A DNA stretch of 64,000 nt, taken from the NCBI GenBank assembly GCA_009377445.1, contig WHUA01000002.1, forward strand, positions 271,368-335,367, written 5' to 3'. This document shows positions 40,065-49,918 of this stretch, in pieces. This stretch comes from Alphaproteobacteria bacterium. GTDB taxonomy: Bacteria; Pseudomonadota; Alphaproteobacteria; UBA8366. Position numbers and translations under genes: made by a program. The notes below the pieces were generated by a model, which saw only the letters and a program-made list of their open reading frames with translations, searched no databases and was not told the origin of the DNA. The number at the start of each line of letters is the position of its first letter. Position 1 is the stretch's first letter.

Positions 40065-43061
40065 ATGCCGGACTCGATGTTCCTGACCTTCGTGCTTGCC
40101 CTGCCCTTTGCCGGCTGCCTCGTCGCCGGCTTCCTCCCCGCCAATACCCGCAACGTCGAAGCGTGGCTCGCCGGCGCCGTCGCGCTCGCGGGGCTGATCC
40201 TTGCCGGCGCCCTCTATCCTGCCGTCACCGGCGGCGCGATGATCCGCACCGAAGTCGAATGGCTGCCCGCTCTCGGGCTCAACCTCACGCTTCGGATGGA
40301 CGGCTTCGCCTGGATGTTCACCGTTCTGATAACGGGCATCGGCCTTCTGGTGACGCTTTACGCGCGCTACTACATGTCACCCGAAGACCCGGTGACGCGG
40401 TTCTTCTCGTACCTGCTGGGATTCATGGGCTCCATGCTGGGCATCGTGCTCTCGGGCAACCTGATCCAGCTTGTATTCTTCTGGGAACTGACGAGTATCT
40501 TTTCCTTCCTCCTGATCGGCTATTGGCATCACTCCGCCAAGGCGCGCGACGGCGCGCGCATGGCGCTGACCGTCACCGCGAGCGGCGGGCTATGCCTCCT
40601 GGTCGGCGTCCTGATCGTCGGGCATATCGTCGGAAGCTACGACCTCGACAGGGTCTTGGTCTCCGGCAACCAGATCCGGTCGCATGACCTTTATCTGCCG
40701 GCGCTCCTCCTCATCCTTCTCGGCGCCTTGACCAAGAGTGCGCAGTTCCCGTTCCATTTCTGGCTGCCGCAGGCCATGGCCGCTCCGACGCCGGTGTCGG
40801 CGTATCTTCATTCCGCCACCATGGTGAAGGCCGGGGTCTTTCTTCTGGTACGGCTATGGCCGGCGATGGGCGGCACCGACGCCTGGTTCTGGATCGTCGG
40901 CACGGCCGGCCTGATCACGTTCGCGCTGGGCGCCTATCTGGCGATCTTCCAACAGGACCTGAAAGGAGTGCTCGCCAATTCGACGATCAGCCATCTCGGG
41001 CTGATCACGCTCCTGATCGGCCTCGACAGCCCTCTCGGGATAGTGGCGGCGATCTTCCACATGATGAACCACGCCACCTTCAAGGCTTCGCTCTTCATGG
41101 CGGCGGGCATCATCGACCACGAGACCGGCACCCGCGACATCCGGCGCCTGAGCGGCCTCTATCGGCTCATGCCCATAACCGCGACGCTGGCGATGGTTGC
41201 CGCAGCGGCCATGGCGGGCGTTCCCTTGCTCAATGGTTTCCTATCCAAGGAAATGTTCTTTGCCGAAACCGTCGCCGAGCATGTCGATTCGATACTCGAC
41301 GATGCGCTTCCCTATGTGGTCACGCTGGCGGCCATGTTCAGCGTCACCTATTCACTGCGCTTCATTCACGGCGTGTTCTTCGGCCCACCGCCGACGGATC
41401 TGCCGCGACAGCCGCCGCCGCTGCCGTCCTGGATGGTGGTGCCCGTCGCCCTTCTCGTATCGGCCTGCCTCCTGGTCGGCATCTTCCCGGCCGCCACCGC
41501 CGGACCGTTCCTCGATACCGCCGTTCGCGCAGTGCTGGGCTCCGATGTTCCCCCGTACAGCCTCAAGGTGTGGCACGGCATTACCGTCCCGTTGCTGATG
41601 AGCTTGGCCGCCCTGACGGGCGGCGTGTTGCTCTATCGGGCGCTTCGAGGATACCTGTCGAGCGGGGCCGAAGGCTCGCCCGGACTGGGCCGCCTCGACA
41701 GCCAGCGCATTTTCGACTGGTCGATGGTTTTCCTGTCCTGGCGGGCGGCGAAGACCGGCGTGGACCTGCTCGGGACGCGCCGCCTTCAGCCCCAGATACG
41801 GTTGGTGGTAGGCGCGGCGTTCGTCGCGGCGCTGTGGACGCTCTATCGGCACGGGCCACACAATGGGCTGCACTATGGGCTGCACGCGGGCCATGCCGAA
41901 TCATCCGCGTTCGATCCGGTGCTCGCGCTTGTCCTTGTATGGCTCGCCGGTGTATGGCTCGCCGGCGCCGCTTGTGCGGTCGGCGCTGCGTATCAGGCCA
42001 AGTACCATCGCCTTGCCGCCCTCATTCTCATGGGCGGCGCAGGGCTCGCGGTTTGCATCACATTCGCCTGGTACTCCGCGCCCGATCTCGCCCTGACGCA
42101 GCTTCTCGTCGAGATCGTCACGACGGTTCTGATACTGCTCGGGCTGCGATGGCTGCCGAAGCGCTTCGAGACGATCGATGTCGAGAACTATCGGGTCGCG
42201 ACGTCCTGGTTCCGGCGCGGGGGCGATCTCGCCATAGCGGCGGCTGCCGGCCTAGGCCTCTCGGCGGTGGCCTACGCGGTGATGACGCGATCGGCGCCCG
42301 ACAGCATCTCGCGCTTTTTTCTCGAGCGCGCCTATACCGAAGGCGGCGGAACGAACGTCGTCAACGTCATTCTGGTCGATTTCCGAGGTTTCGATACGCT
42401 GGGAGAGATTACGGTCCTGGGTGCGGTGGCGCTGACCGTCTATGCGCTGCTCCGCCGGTTCCGCCCGGCGCCCGACAGCATCGAGCGCCCCGAACAGCAG
42501 ATTCGCGAGAGCGAACGCGACGACGCGCTTCCGGACGGGCAAAGCGGCGTCGCGCTCGCCGATTCGCTCCTGGTGCCGGGGTTGATCATGCGCCTGCTGT
42601 ACCCCGTCATCATGACGGTGGCCGTGTATCTGTTCATGCGCGGGCACGATCTGCCGGGCGGCGGCTTCGTGGCCGGCCTGACCATGTCCGTCGCCTTCAT
42701 CCTGCAGTATATGGCCGGCGGCACCCGATGGGTCGAGGCGCGCCTGACCATCCTTCCCGTGCGCTGGATCGCGCTGGGGCTCCTGTTCGCTGCGTTCACC
42801 GGGATCGGATCATGGCTGTACGGATACCCGTTCCTGACGTCCTACTTCCGCTATGAGGATCTGCCCTTGATCGGCACGGTTCCGCTTGCGAGCGCCGTCG
42901 TCTTCGACCTCGGCGTCTTCACCCTCGTCGTGGGGGCGACCGTGCTCATCCTGATCGCGCTCGCCCATCAGTCGATCCGCACGCACCGGCCGGCGAAGGC
43001 CGATGTACCGGCGCCGATTGCAGCGCCGGCGCCGGCATTGGCGCAGGCGGAGGGACAGTGA
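40065..43061 (+). CDS. mnhA: Mrp/Mnh/Pha cation-proton antiporter subunit A fused to B
   Basis: A 998-aa membrane protein. Residues 1 to about 780 are the NuoL-like MrpA part (FFWELTSIFSFLLIGYW, SAQFPFHFWLPQAMAAPTPV with the functional Lys/His area, STISHLGLITLLIG). Residues from about 850 are the MrpB domain (PVIMTVAVYLFMRGHDLPGG, GGFVAGLTMSVAFILQYMAG). The A-B fusion is the arrangement of rhizobial PhaA. The complex exchanges Na+ or K+ for H+ in pH and salt tolerance. I chose the ATG at 40065; the frame extends back to 39651 across the XRE gene. Its stop overlaps the next start (TGATG). Confidence 0.95.
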   Translation: MPDSMFLTFVLALPFAGCLVAGFLPANTRNVEAWLAGAVALAGLILAGALYPAVTGGAMIRTEVEWLPALGLNLTLRMDGFAWMFTVLITGIGLLVTLYARYYMSPEDPVTRFFSYLLGFMGSMLGIVLSGNLIQLVFFWELTSIFSFLLIGYWHHSAKARDGARMALTVTASGGLCLLVGVLIVGHIVGSYDLDRVLVSGNQIRSHDLYLPALLLILLGALTKSAQFPFHFWLPQAMAAPTPVSAYLHSATMVKAGVFLLVRLWPAMGGTDAWFWIVGTAGLITFALGAYLAIFQQDLKGVLANSTISHLGLITLLIGLDSPLGIVAAIFHMMNHATFKASLFMAAGIIDHETGTRDIRRLSGLYRLMPITATLAMVAAAAMAGVPLLNGFLSKEMFFAETVAEHVDSILDDALPYVVTLAAMFSVTYSLRFIHGVFFGPPPTDLPRQPPPLPSWMVVPVALLVSACLLVGIFPAATAGPFLDTAVRAVLGSDVPPYSLKVWHGITVPLLMSLAALTGGVLLYRALRGYLSSGAEGSPGLGRLDSQRIFDWSMVFLSWRAAKTGVDLLGTRRLQPQIRLVVGAAFVAALWTLYRHGPHNGLHYGLHAGHAESSAFDPVLALVLVWLAGVWLAGAACAVGAAYQAKYHRLAALILMGGAGLAVCITFAWYSAPDLALTQLLVEIVTTVLILLGLRWLPKRFETIDVENYRVATSWFRRGGDLAIAAAAGLGLSAVAYAVMTRSAPDSISRFFLERAYTEGGGTNVVNVILVDFRGFDTLGEITVLGAVALTVYALLRRFRPAPDSIERPEQQIRESERDDALPDGQSGVALADSLLVPGLIMRLLYPVIMTVAVYLFMRGHDLPGGGFVAGLTMSVAFILQYMAGGTRWVEARLTILPVRWIALGLLFAAFTGIGSWLYGYPFLTSYFRYEDLPLIGTVPLASAVVFDLGVFTLVVGATVLILIALAHQSIRTHRPAKADVPAPIAAPAPALAQAEGQ

Positions 43062-43408
43062 TGGAGCTCATCGTGGCGCTCGGTATCGGCGTGCTGGCGG
43101 GGTCGGGCGTGTGGCTGTTGCTGCGGCCGCGGACCTTCCAGGTCATCATCGGACTTTCGCTCGTCTCATACGCGGTCAACCTGTTCATATTCGGCATGGG
43201 GCGCTTGCGGACGGGCATGCCGCCGGTCCTCGAGCCCGGTACGGCCGGCGATCCCGCGCATTATGCCGATCCGGTCCCGCAAGCGCTGATCCTCACCGCG
43301 ATCGTCATCGGGTTTGCGACGACAGCCTTGTTCCTGGTCGTCCTTCTGGCCGCCCGCGGGCTCACCGGAACGGACCATGTCGATGGCCGGGAGCGGGAGC
43401 AGTCATGA
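43061..43408 (+). CDS. mnhC: Mrp antiporter subunit C
   Basis: A 115-aa NuoK-like protein with three membrane segments: VALGIGVLAGSGVWLLLR, then QVIIGLSLVSYAVNLFIFGM and PQALILTAIVIGFATTALFL, with the conserved DPVPQALILTAIVI motif. Start ATG 43061 overlaps the mnhA stop by one base, and its stop overlaps mnhD (ATGA), so translation is coupled along the operon. Confidence 0.95.
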   Translation: MELIVALGIGVLAGSGVWLLLRPRTFQVIIGLSLVSYAVNLFIFGMGRLRTGMPPVLEPGTAGDPAHYADPVPQALILTAIVIGFATTALFLVVLLAARGLTGTDHVDGREREQS

Positions 43409-45045
43409 GCGGCTGGTCGAGCCACCTCGTCCTCGTGCCGATCCTGCTGCCGCTGCTGGCGGGCGCTACGATGCTCCTGTTCGACGAACGCAGCCGTACC
43501 TTGAAAGCCGGGATCAACCTCGCGGCCACGCTCGCCCTGATGGCGGCGGCGGCCGGGTTGCTGTACATCGCCGATTCGGCCGGCTTCGACAGCCCGCTGA
43601 ACGTCTACCTGCTGGGTAACTGGGCGGCGCCGTTCGGCATCGTGCTCGTGCTGGAAAAGCTCTCGGCGCTCATGCTGATGCTGACGAGCATCCTTGCCCT
43701 CGCCTCTCTCGTCTTCTCGCTGGCGCGATGGCACCGCGCCGGCGTGTATTACCATGCGCTGTTCCAGTTCCTGCTGATGGGGCTGAACGGGGCCTTTCTC
43801 ACCGGCGATCTGTTCAACCTGTTCGTCTTCTTCGAAGTGATGTTGGCGGCATCCTACGGCCTTGTTCTGCACGGCTCCGGGGTTATCCGCGTCAAGGCCG
43901 GGATGCATTACATCGCCATCAATCTCGTGGCCTCGTTCCTGTTCCTCATCGGCGTCAGCCTGATCTACGGCGTGACGGGAACGCTCAACATGGCCGACCT
44001 GGCCGCTCGCGTGCCGCAGATCGCCGCGGAAGACCGGATGCTTCTGGAAACCGGGGCGGCGGTTCTCGGCGTCGCCTTTCTCGTCAAGGCCGGAATGTGG
44101 CCGCTCAGCTTCTGGCTGCCCACGACCTATACGGCGGCGGCTCCGCCGGTGGCCGCGGTTTTCGCGATCATGAGCAAGGTCGGGGTCTATGTCGTGCTCA
44201 GGCTTTCGCTTCTCCTGTTCAGCGGCGGCGCCGAGGGGCCGGCGCAGTTCGGCGGGGATTGGTTGCTGTATGGAGGAATGGCGACCATCGCCTTCGGAAT
44301 GATCGGCGTGCTGGCCGCGCAGGAGACGGCGCGGATCGCCGGCTTCACGATTTTGGTTTCATCGGGCACGCTGCTGGCCGCGATCGGGACCAACCGCGTC
44401 GACGTCACCGTCGGGGCCCTGTTCTACCTCGTCAGCTCGACACTCGCGATCAGCGCCTTCTTCCTCCTCATCGAGTTGGTCGAGCGCGGCCGCGAGTTCG
44501 GCGCCGACATGCTCGCCGTCACCCGGGAGGCATTCGGTGAATACGATGATACCGAGGCGGAAGACGATGCCGATGTCGGCATGCCGCTGCCCGCGACCAT
44601 GGCGATACTCGGAATCTGCTTTCTGTCATGCGCCGTGCTCCTCGCGGGGCTGCCGCCGCTGTCCGGATTTATCGCAAAGTTCGCGCTCCTCGCCGGCCTC
44701 TTCCAATCCGCCGGTCCGGATGGCGCGGGCACCGTCGCCGGCGCGACCTGGGCGTTCGTCGCCTTGCTGATACTTTCCGGACTCGCGGCATTGATCGCCA
44801 TGACCCGCGCAGGGATCCGCTCTCTATGGGACTCGGACGAGGATCATGTGCCGAGGATCGGAGTCATTGAAATGGCGCCGGTTGCGGGACTGCTCCTGCT
44901 CTGTGCGGCACTGACGGTCCAAGCCGGCCCCGTCATGGCTTACATGCAGGCCACGGCGCGATCCCTTCATGAGCCCGGCTCCTATGTCCAGGACGTGCTC
45001 GCGACGCCTCGAAGCCTTCCCGGCGCTTTGGAGCACCGCCCATGA
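43405..45045 (+). CDS. mnhD: Mrp antiporter subunit D
   Basis: A 546-aa NuoM/N-like subunit with about 14 membrane segments. Seen: FNLFVFFEVMLAASYGLVLH with the conserved Glu near 140, FLVKAGMWPLSFWLPTTYTA with the proton-path Lys near 230, and a late AGLPPLSGFIAKFALLAGLF segment. An acidic insert (EYDDTEAEDDADVG) lies in a loop near 385. It is the second proton- or cation-translocating subunit of the antiporter. Overlaps mnhC and mnhE by four bases each. Confidence 0.95.
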   Translation: MSGWSSHLVLVPILLPLLAGATMLLFDERSRTLKAGINLAATLALMAAAAGLLYIADSAGFDSPLNVYLLGNWAAPFGIVLVLEKLSALMLMLTSILALASLVFSLARWHRAGVYYHALFQFLLMGLNGAFLTGDLFNLFVFFEVMLAASYGLVLHGSGVIRVKAGMHYIAINLVASFLFLIGVSLIYGVTGTLNMADLAARVPQIAAEDRMLLETGAAVLGVAFLVKAGMWPLSFWLPTTYTAAAPPVAAVFAIMSKVGVYVVLRLSLLLFSGGAEGPAQFGGDWLLYGGMATIAFGMIGVLAAQETARIAGFTILVSSGTLLAAIGTNRVDVTVGALFYLVSSTLAISAFFLLIELVERGREFGADMLAVTREAFGEYDDTEAEDDADVGMPLPATMAILGICFLSCAVLLAGLPPLSGFIAKFALLAGLFQSAGPDGAGTVAGATWAFVALLILSGLAALIAMTRAGIRSLWDSDEDHVPRIGVIEMAPVAGLLLLCAALTVQAGPVMAYMQATARSLHEPGSYVQDVLATPRSLPGALEHRP

Positions 45046-45530
45046 CGCGCTGGCTGCCTTACCCGCTGGTGTCGCTTGCGCTGCTCGTCCTCTGGCTGCT
45101 GCTCAATCAGAGCCTGGGGCCGGGGCAATTCATCCTCGGCGCGGCGCTCGCCGTTGGCGGCGCACTGGCCTTGACCGCGCTGGAGCCGCCCAACCTCCGT
45201 CTCCGGCGTCCTGGCGCTATCCTCGAGCTGTCCTTCCTCGTGATCGCGGATATCGTCCGGTCGAACGTCGCGGTAGCGCGTATCATCCTCGGCCCACGCC
45301 GGCCGGACGAGACGTCGGGGTTCATGAGCATTCCACTCGAGATGCGTGCGCCGTACGGGCTCGCGGCGCTCGCGATCATCATCACGTCGACGCCGGGCAC
45401 GCTGTGGGTCGGTTTCGATTCCGCCAGAGGGATTCTGACGATCCACGTCCTCGACCTCATCGACGAAGCTTCCTGGATCGCGACCATCAAGCAACGCTAC
45501 GAACGACGATTGATGGAGATTTTCGAATGA
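45042..45530 (+). CDS. mnhE: Mrp antiporter subunit E
   Basis: A 162-aa protein: YPLVSLALLVLWLLLNQSLG, then a second hydrophobic stretch, FLVIADIVRSNVAVARIILG, and a cytoplasmic C-terminal half with TSTPGTLWVGFDSARGILTI HVLD-type wording characteristic of MrpE. It is required for complex assembly in characterised systems. Start and stop both overlap neighbours (ATGA). Confidence 0.94.
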   Translation: MTRWLPYPLVSLALLVLWLLLNQSLGPGQFILGAALAVGGALALTALEPPNLRLRRPGAILELSFLVIADIVRSNVAVARIILGPRRPDETSGFMSIPLEMRAPYGLAALAIIITSTPGTLWVGFDSARGILTIHVLDLIDEASWIATIKQRYERRLMEIFE

Positions 45531-45808
45531 GCGCAACGATTCTGGTATGGGCCCTTGTCGTGGCCCAGACATTTCTGGCGATCGCCATGGGCTGCGCGGC
45601 GTTCCGCCTGCTGATCGGCCCCCGCGCGCAGGACCGGATCCTCGGGCTCGACACCCTTTACGTCAATGCCATGTTGTTGTTGCTGACATTCGGCATCCGC
45701 ACCGGCAGCACGCTCTATTTCGAGATTGCGCTGGTCATCGCCTTGCTCGGCTTCGTCGCGACCGTCGCGCTCGCAAAATTCCTGATGCGGGGCGAGGTGA
45801 TCGAATGA
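45527..45808 (+). CDS. mnhF: Mrp antiporter subunit F
   Basis: A 93-aa protein with three membrane segments (ILVWALVVAQTFLAIAMGCA, NAMLLLLTFGIRTGS, FEIALVIALLGFVATVALA) and the MrpF motif RLLIGPRAQDRILGLDTLYV. Overlaps mnhE and mnhG by four bases. Confidence 0.94.
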   Translation: MSATILVWALVVAQTFLAIAMGCAAFRLLIGPRAQDRILGLDTLYVNAMLLLLTFGIRTGSTLYFEIALVIALLGFVATVALAKFLMRGEVIE

Positions 45809-46167
45809 CGGACGGCACCGACCTCCCCGCTTGGGCAGCGATCCTCACGGCGCTCTTCGTGGTTGCGGGCGCCGGCCTTACGCTGATCGGGTCCCTGGGC
45901 CTGCTCCGCTTGGGGAGCTTCTATCAGCGGCTCCATGCGCCAACCCTCGGCACGACGCTCGGCACCGGCGGAATACTGATCGGCTCGATGATCTTCTTCT
46001 CCGCGCTCGGCACGCGCCCGGTCCTGCACGAGATCCTGATTGCCGTCTTCGTGACCGTGACGACTCCGGTAACCTTCATCCTCCTGGTGAGGGCGACCCG
46101 GCAGCGCGGCACGGATCTGCCCCCTCCTTCTCCGCCCGAGAAGAATACGAAGGATTTGGCCCATTAA
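45805..46167 (+). CDS. mnhG: Mrp antiporter subunit G
   Basis: A 120-aa protein with three membrane segments and the MrpG signature GLLRLGSFYQRLHAPTLGTT near residues 33-52, then ILIGSMIFFSALGTRPVLHE and a TTPVTFILLVRAT segment. It is the last gene of the operon. The 46168-46356 gap after it shows no clear terminator. Confidence 0.94.
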   Translation: MTDGTDLPAWAAILTALFVVAGAGLTLIGSLGLLRLGSFYQRLHAPTLGTTLGTGGILIGSMIFFSALGTRPVLHEILIAVFVTVTTPVTFILLVRATRQRGTDLPPPSPPEKNTKDLAH

Positions 46168-46356
46168 ACTCTTCCCTCTTGGGAATCCCAAATCGAATCA
46201 CGCTAATGTCATTTCGCTCTAATCGGCGACACCAAGCGGCGCCTTGCGTCATCGAGCGACAACGAGGACATCCGCGCGGCCGTTCGCAAGTTGACGACTG
46301 CCTTCACCAACCTACATCCAGCATGGACCATGAGCTGATGGAGAGGAGAAGGATCC

Positions 46357-47862
46357 ATGTCGACGTCGAGGTCGGGCAACAAGCAAGGCACGGAGTCCAC
46401 GACGGGCGCCGGCGCGCCGGCCCCCAGCGACCGTAACTCGCTGACGATCGGCCCCGACGGTCCCATCCTGCTCCACGATGTGCATTTTCTCGAACAGATG
46501 GCGCACTTCAATCGCGAGAAGGTGCCCGAGCGCCAGCCGCACGCAAAGGGCGCGGGCGCGTTCGGCGTCTTCGAGACGACCGAGGATGTCTCGGCATACA
46601 CCAGGGCGGCGCTGTTCCGGAAGGGCGCGGCCACCGAGATGCTTGCGCGCTTCTCCACGGTGGCCGGCGAAGCGGGCAGCCCCGACACCTGGCGCGACGT
46701 GCGCGGCTTTTCGCTGAAATTCTACACCGACGAGGGCAACTACGATCTGGTCGGCAACAACACGCCGATCTTTTTCGTTCGCGACCCGATGAAGTTCCCG
46801 CACTTCATCCGCAGCCAGAAGCGGCTGCCCGATTCCGGCCTTCGCGACAACCACATGCAATGGGACTTCTGGACCAACAATCCGGAATCCGCGCATCAGG
46901 TCACCTATCTTATGGGCGAGCGCGGCTTGCCGCGCACCTGGCGCAACATGAACGGCTACGGCTCGCACACCTATATGTGGACCAATGCGGGCGGCGGGAA
47001 GTTCTGGGTGAAGTACCACTTCCACACCAACCAGGGGATGGCGTTCTTCACCAACGCCGAAGCCGCGGCGATGGCGGGCAGCGATGCGGACTTCCATCGC
47101 CGCGATCTGTTCCAGGCGATCGCGCGCGGCGACCATCCGAGCTGGACCCTGTCGGTTCAGATCATGCCCTACGAGGACGCCAGGACCTATCGGTACAACC
47201 CCTTCGACCTCACCAAGACCTGGCCGCACAAGGATTATCCGCTGATCAAGGTCGGCACGATGACGCTGAACCGCAATCCGGAGAACTTCTTCGCGCAGAT
47301 CGAGCAGGCGGCGTTTTCACCGGGCAACACCGTGCCGGGCATCGGCCTGTCGCCGGACAAGATGCTGCTCGGCCGCGCGTTCGCCTACAACGACGCACAG
47401 CGTAACCGCATCGGCACCAACTTCCATCAGCTTCCGGTGAACCGCCCGAAGGTGCCGGTCAACACCTACATGTTCGACGGGCAGATGGCCTATGAGCATA
47501 GCGGCGACGCGCCGGTCTACGCGCCTAACAGTGCGGGCCGGGGCTGGGCGGACGAGACCGGGCCGGCGGCGGACGGCTGGGAGGCGGACGGCGAGATGGT
47601 GCGCAGCGCGTATACGCCGCGCTCCAACGACGACGATTTCACCCAGCCGGGCATTCTGGTGCGCGATGTCTTCAACGACGAGCAGCGGACGAAGCTGGTC
47701 GATCAGGTCGCCGGCAGCCTTTTGGGCGGCGTCCGCGAGCCGGTCTTGAGCATCGCGTTCGCCTACTGGACGAATATCGATGCCGATGCCGGTCGCCGCA
47801 TCGAGGAGAAGGTCCGCGCCGGCGCCGCACCCAAGCCCGCCGAGGGCATGGGCGAACGCTGA
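46357..47862 (+). CDS. katA: Monofunctional heme catalase
   Basis: A 501-aa catalase of the small-subunit type. It decomposes hydrogen peroxide. The distal-side motif is [20 protein letters not shown] with the essential His at 62 (most relatives read RVVHA here, so RQPHA is unusual). The distal Asn is in [15 protein letters not shown] near 130. The heme-ligand Tyr is in [15 protein letters not shown] near 344. AGGAGAAGG lies just before the ATG. No signal peptide; cytoplasmic. It stands alone between the antiporter operon and an FMN oxidase that can itself make peroxide. Confidence 0.94.
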   Translation: MSTSRSGNKQGTESTTGAGAPAPSDRNSLTIGPDGPILLHDVHFLEQMAHFNREKVPERQPHAKGAGAFGVFETTEDVSAYTRAALFRKGAATEMLARFSTVAGEAGSPDTWRDVRGFSLKFYTDEGNYDLVGNNTPIFFVRDPMKFPHFIRSQKRLPDSGLRDNHMQWDFWTNNPESAHQVTYLMGERGLPRTWRNMNGYGSHTYMWTNAGGGKFWVKYHFHTNQGMAFFTNAEAAAMAGSDADFHRRDLFQAIARGDHPSWTLSVQIMPYEDARTYRYNPFDLTKTWPHKDYPLIKVGTMTLNRNPENFFAQIEQAAFSPGNTVPGIGLSPDKMLLGRAFAYNDAQRNRIGTNFHQLPVNRPKVPVNTYMFDGQMAYEHSGDAPVYAPNSAGRGWADETGPAADGWEADGEMVRSAYTPRSNDDDFTQPGILVRDVFNDEQRTKLVDQVAGSLLGGVREPVLSIAFAYWTNIDADAGRRIEEKVRAGAAPKPAEGMGER

Positions 47863-48020
47863 GCCCTTCGCCGCCGACGAGCAGCCGGCATGACCCGCCC
47901 GAAAGCCCCCCGTGGTCCCAGCATACGGCTATGCCGGAATCGAGCCCGGCCGGGTTCGCGCGGGTATTCGCGCGGGTCTGACCATCCGTTCCGTTTGATA
48001 CGCCAAATATGGAGAGAGTG

Positions 48021-49256
48021 ATGCAAGACATGGCAGAAGTGACAGAGGCAGATCCGGTCGCCCATAATCTTTCGCGCAGGAACATCCTCAAGTTCGCGGG
48101 CGCGGGCGTGGCTGCCACGTCCCTTGCTGCCACATCCCTTACCGCTTCTGGCGCCGCATGGGCGCAGGTGCCGGAGGAAGCCAAGACCGAGCCGCTCGAT
48201 ATCGTCCGCAAGGGCATCGACAAGGCGTTCGAGGTCTTCAACATCGACATCCTCGAGGAGCAGGCCAAGAAGGTCTACAGCGAAGGCACCTATGTCTTCG
48301 TGGCCAACGGCGCCGGCAGGCAGTGGACGTTGCGGGAAAACCAGAGGGCCTGGGACGACTACGCGCTCACGCCCAACCGCATGAACGGCATCGTTCGCGA
48401 CAAGATCGATCTTTCGGTCACGCTTCTCGGCGAAAAATTGCCGCATCCCTTCATCGTCACACCCTTCGGCAGCCACGGCCTGCACCATCCGGCGGCCGAA
48501 CTGGCGACCGCGCGGGGGGCCGCGAAATCGGGCAGCCTTCTCTGCGTCTCCAGCGCCTCGACCGCCAGCATGGAAGACATCGCCAAGGCCTCGCAGGGGC
48601 CGAAGTGGTTCCAGGTCTATCTCGATGTCGACGAGGGTTTCTCCCGTGAGGTGCTTCAGCGCGCCAAGGCGGCGGGTTTCAAGGCGATCATCCTCACCGT
48701 GGATTCCATCGGCCAGGGCTCGTCGGACGAATACGAGCGCCGCGGCAAGCCGCGCCCGTGGCTGCCCTACGGCAATTTCCCGGCTGGAAGACAGACCAGG
48801 TTCAAGACGGACCTGTCGTGGGACGACGTCGAAATGATCCACAAGGTCACCGGCCTGCCGGTCGTGGTCAAGGGCCTCACCCGGCCGGAGGACGCCCGCG
48901 CCGCCATCGCAGCCGGCGCCGGCGCGGTGCAGGTATCCAACCACGGCGGCCGCGCGCTCGACGGCACGCCGGCGTCGATCACCGTGCTCGCGCCCATCGC
49001 GGAAGAAGTGAAGGGCGAAGTGCCGATCATCATGGACAGCGGCATCCGGCGCGGCACCGACGTGGTCAAGGCGCTGGCGCGCGGCGCGGATGCGGTCGCC
49101 ATCGGCCGCCCGCTCATGTACGGACTGACGCTCGGCGGCGCGCGCGGCGTGGACAGCGTCATAAAGTATTTTCACACCGAGACGGTCGATACCGTGCTGC
49201 ACTGCGGTGTCGACAAGATCGCCGCGCTCGGCAACGCGCATGTCCGCCACGTCTGA
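48021..49256 (+). CDS. FMN-dependent alpha-hydroxy acid oxidase/dehydrogenase with Tat signal
   Basis: A 411-aa protein of the lactate oxidase/glycolate oxidase family. Residues 17-45 form a Tat-type leader (SRRNILKFAGAGVAATSLAA, ending near AWAQ). The FMN barrel follows: NRMNGIVRDKIDLSV, PFIVTPFGSHGLHHP, LTVDSIGQG, VVKGLTRPEDA, and the catalytic His in VQVSNHGGRALDG near 307, then MDSGIRRGTDVVKALARGAD. It probably oxidises a 2-hydroxy acid such as lactate in the periplasm. GGAGAGAG precedes the ATG at 48021; the ATG at 48009 is an alternative. A truncated SDR follows. Confidence 0.88.
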   Translation: MQDMAEVTEADPVAHNLSRRNILKFAGAGVAATSLAATSLTASGAAWAQVPEEAKTEPLDIVRKGIDKAFEVFNIDILEEQAKKVYSEGTYVFVANGAGRQWTLRENQRAWDDYALTPNRMNGIVRDKIDLSVTLLGEKLPHPFIVTPFGSHGLHHPAAELATARGAAKSGSLLCVSSASTASMEDIAKASQGPKWFQVYLDVDEGFSREVLQRAKAAGFKAIILTVDSIGQGSSDEYERRGKPRPWLPYGNFPAGRQTRFKTDLSWDDVEMIHKVTGLPVVVKGLTRPEDARAAIAAGAGAVQVSNHGGRALDGTPASITVLAPIAEEVKGEVPIIMDSGIRRGTDVVKALARGADAVAIGRPLMYGLTLGGARGVDSVIKYFHTETVDTVLHCGVDKIAALGNAHVRHV

Positions 49257-49287
49257 AGCGCCGAAGTCCGGAGAGGAGAGAGAGACT

Positions 49288-49404
49288 ATGAGCATCGATG
49301 GAGCGGTGGCCCTTGTAACCGGCGCAGGCCAGGGTATCGGCCGCGCCATCGCACTCAGGCTGGCCAAGGACGGCGGCTGTTGCGCGGGCCTACGATTTCC
49401 ATGA
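49288..49404 (+). pseudogene. Truncated SDR gene, N-terminal fragment only
   Basis: The ATG at 49288 is preceded by GGAGAGGAGAG. The frame reads MSIDGAVALVTGAGQGIGRA IALRLAKDG-like N-terminal SDR sequence (TGxxxGxG cofactor motif complete), then changes to unrelated residues from about 49375 and stops at 49404. At least 220 residues of a normal SDR are missing. The neighbouring DNA is not SDR-like in any frame, so the gene was cut by a deletion or rearrangement. It probably once formed an operon with the FMN oxidase. Confidence 0.8.
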
Positions 49405-49497
49405 CGAGAAGATAAACAAGGCAGCCACTGCGAACAGGAGCAGCCCAGCCACCAGGATATCATCGTTAACGGCGATCGGGGCTTTGCTTCCAAGCAT
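49390..49497 (-). CDS. Tiny single-TM membrane protein
   Basis: A 35-aa frame on the minus strand beginning MLGSKAPIAVNDDILVAGLL and ending in FIFSSWKS. Residues 13-32 form one strong membrane helix followed by a basic end. A GTG four codons upstream of the ATG is an alternative start. The clean N-out-helix-basic layout looks like a real small membrane protein, but it overlaps the end of the truncated SDR and no family is recognised. Confidence 0.4.
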   Translation of the reverse strand: MLGSKAPIAVNDDILVAGLLLFAVAALFIFSSWKS

Positions 49498-49875
49498 TGC
49501 CGTAGACACCTCGGTTGAGCCTACCCGAACACACTCCAGACACTCCGCCGAATTGACGACCATATGATATTCGCCCGGATCGGCCAGCCCATTTGGACAG
49601 GGGCCGTCCGAACGCCTCCCCCTTTTGTTGGCGCTCTACTATAACGAACAACCCCAGATAGGCAAATAGCTGTCGTTAGTTGCGCCTCGAGTTTAGACGT
49701 CCCAGAGTCTATTCAGCTAGCGCTAAGCTCGCCCCCCTGTCGACATTCCGCTATAGAGGCGATCTTGCGACACATTCGCATTCAAGCGCCTGTGTGTAAT
49801 CCATGCCGAAGTGACAACTCAAGGCGGAGATTGCCCGGCATCGCGCATATCCTGGCGCTGGGGTCGGAACACAGA

Positions 49876-49902
49876 AAGCCCGCGGCTTTCGCCGGCGGGC
49901 TT
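49876..49902 (-). terminator. Terminator-like hairpin downstream of the tRNA 3' fragment
   Basis: AAGCCCGC (49876-49883) pairs with GCGGGCTT (49895-49902) around an 11-base loop. Read on the minus strand it follows the tRNA 3' end at 49919 by 16 bases and is followed by TTTCTG, the position and form of a tRNA gene terminator. Confidence 0.6.
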
Positions 49903-49918
49903 GTCGAGGGAGTAAAGG

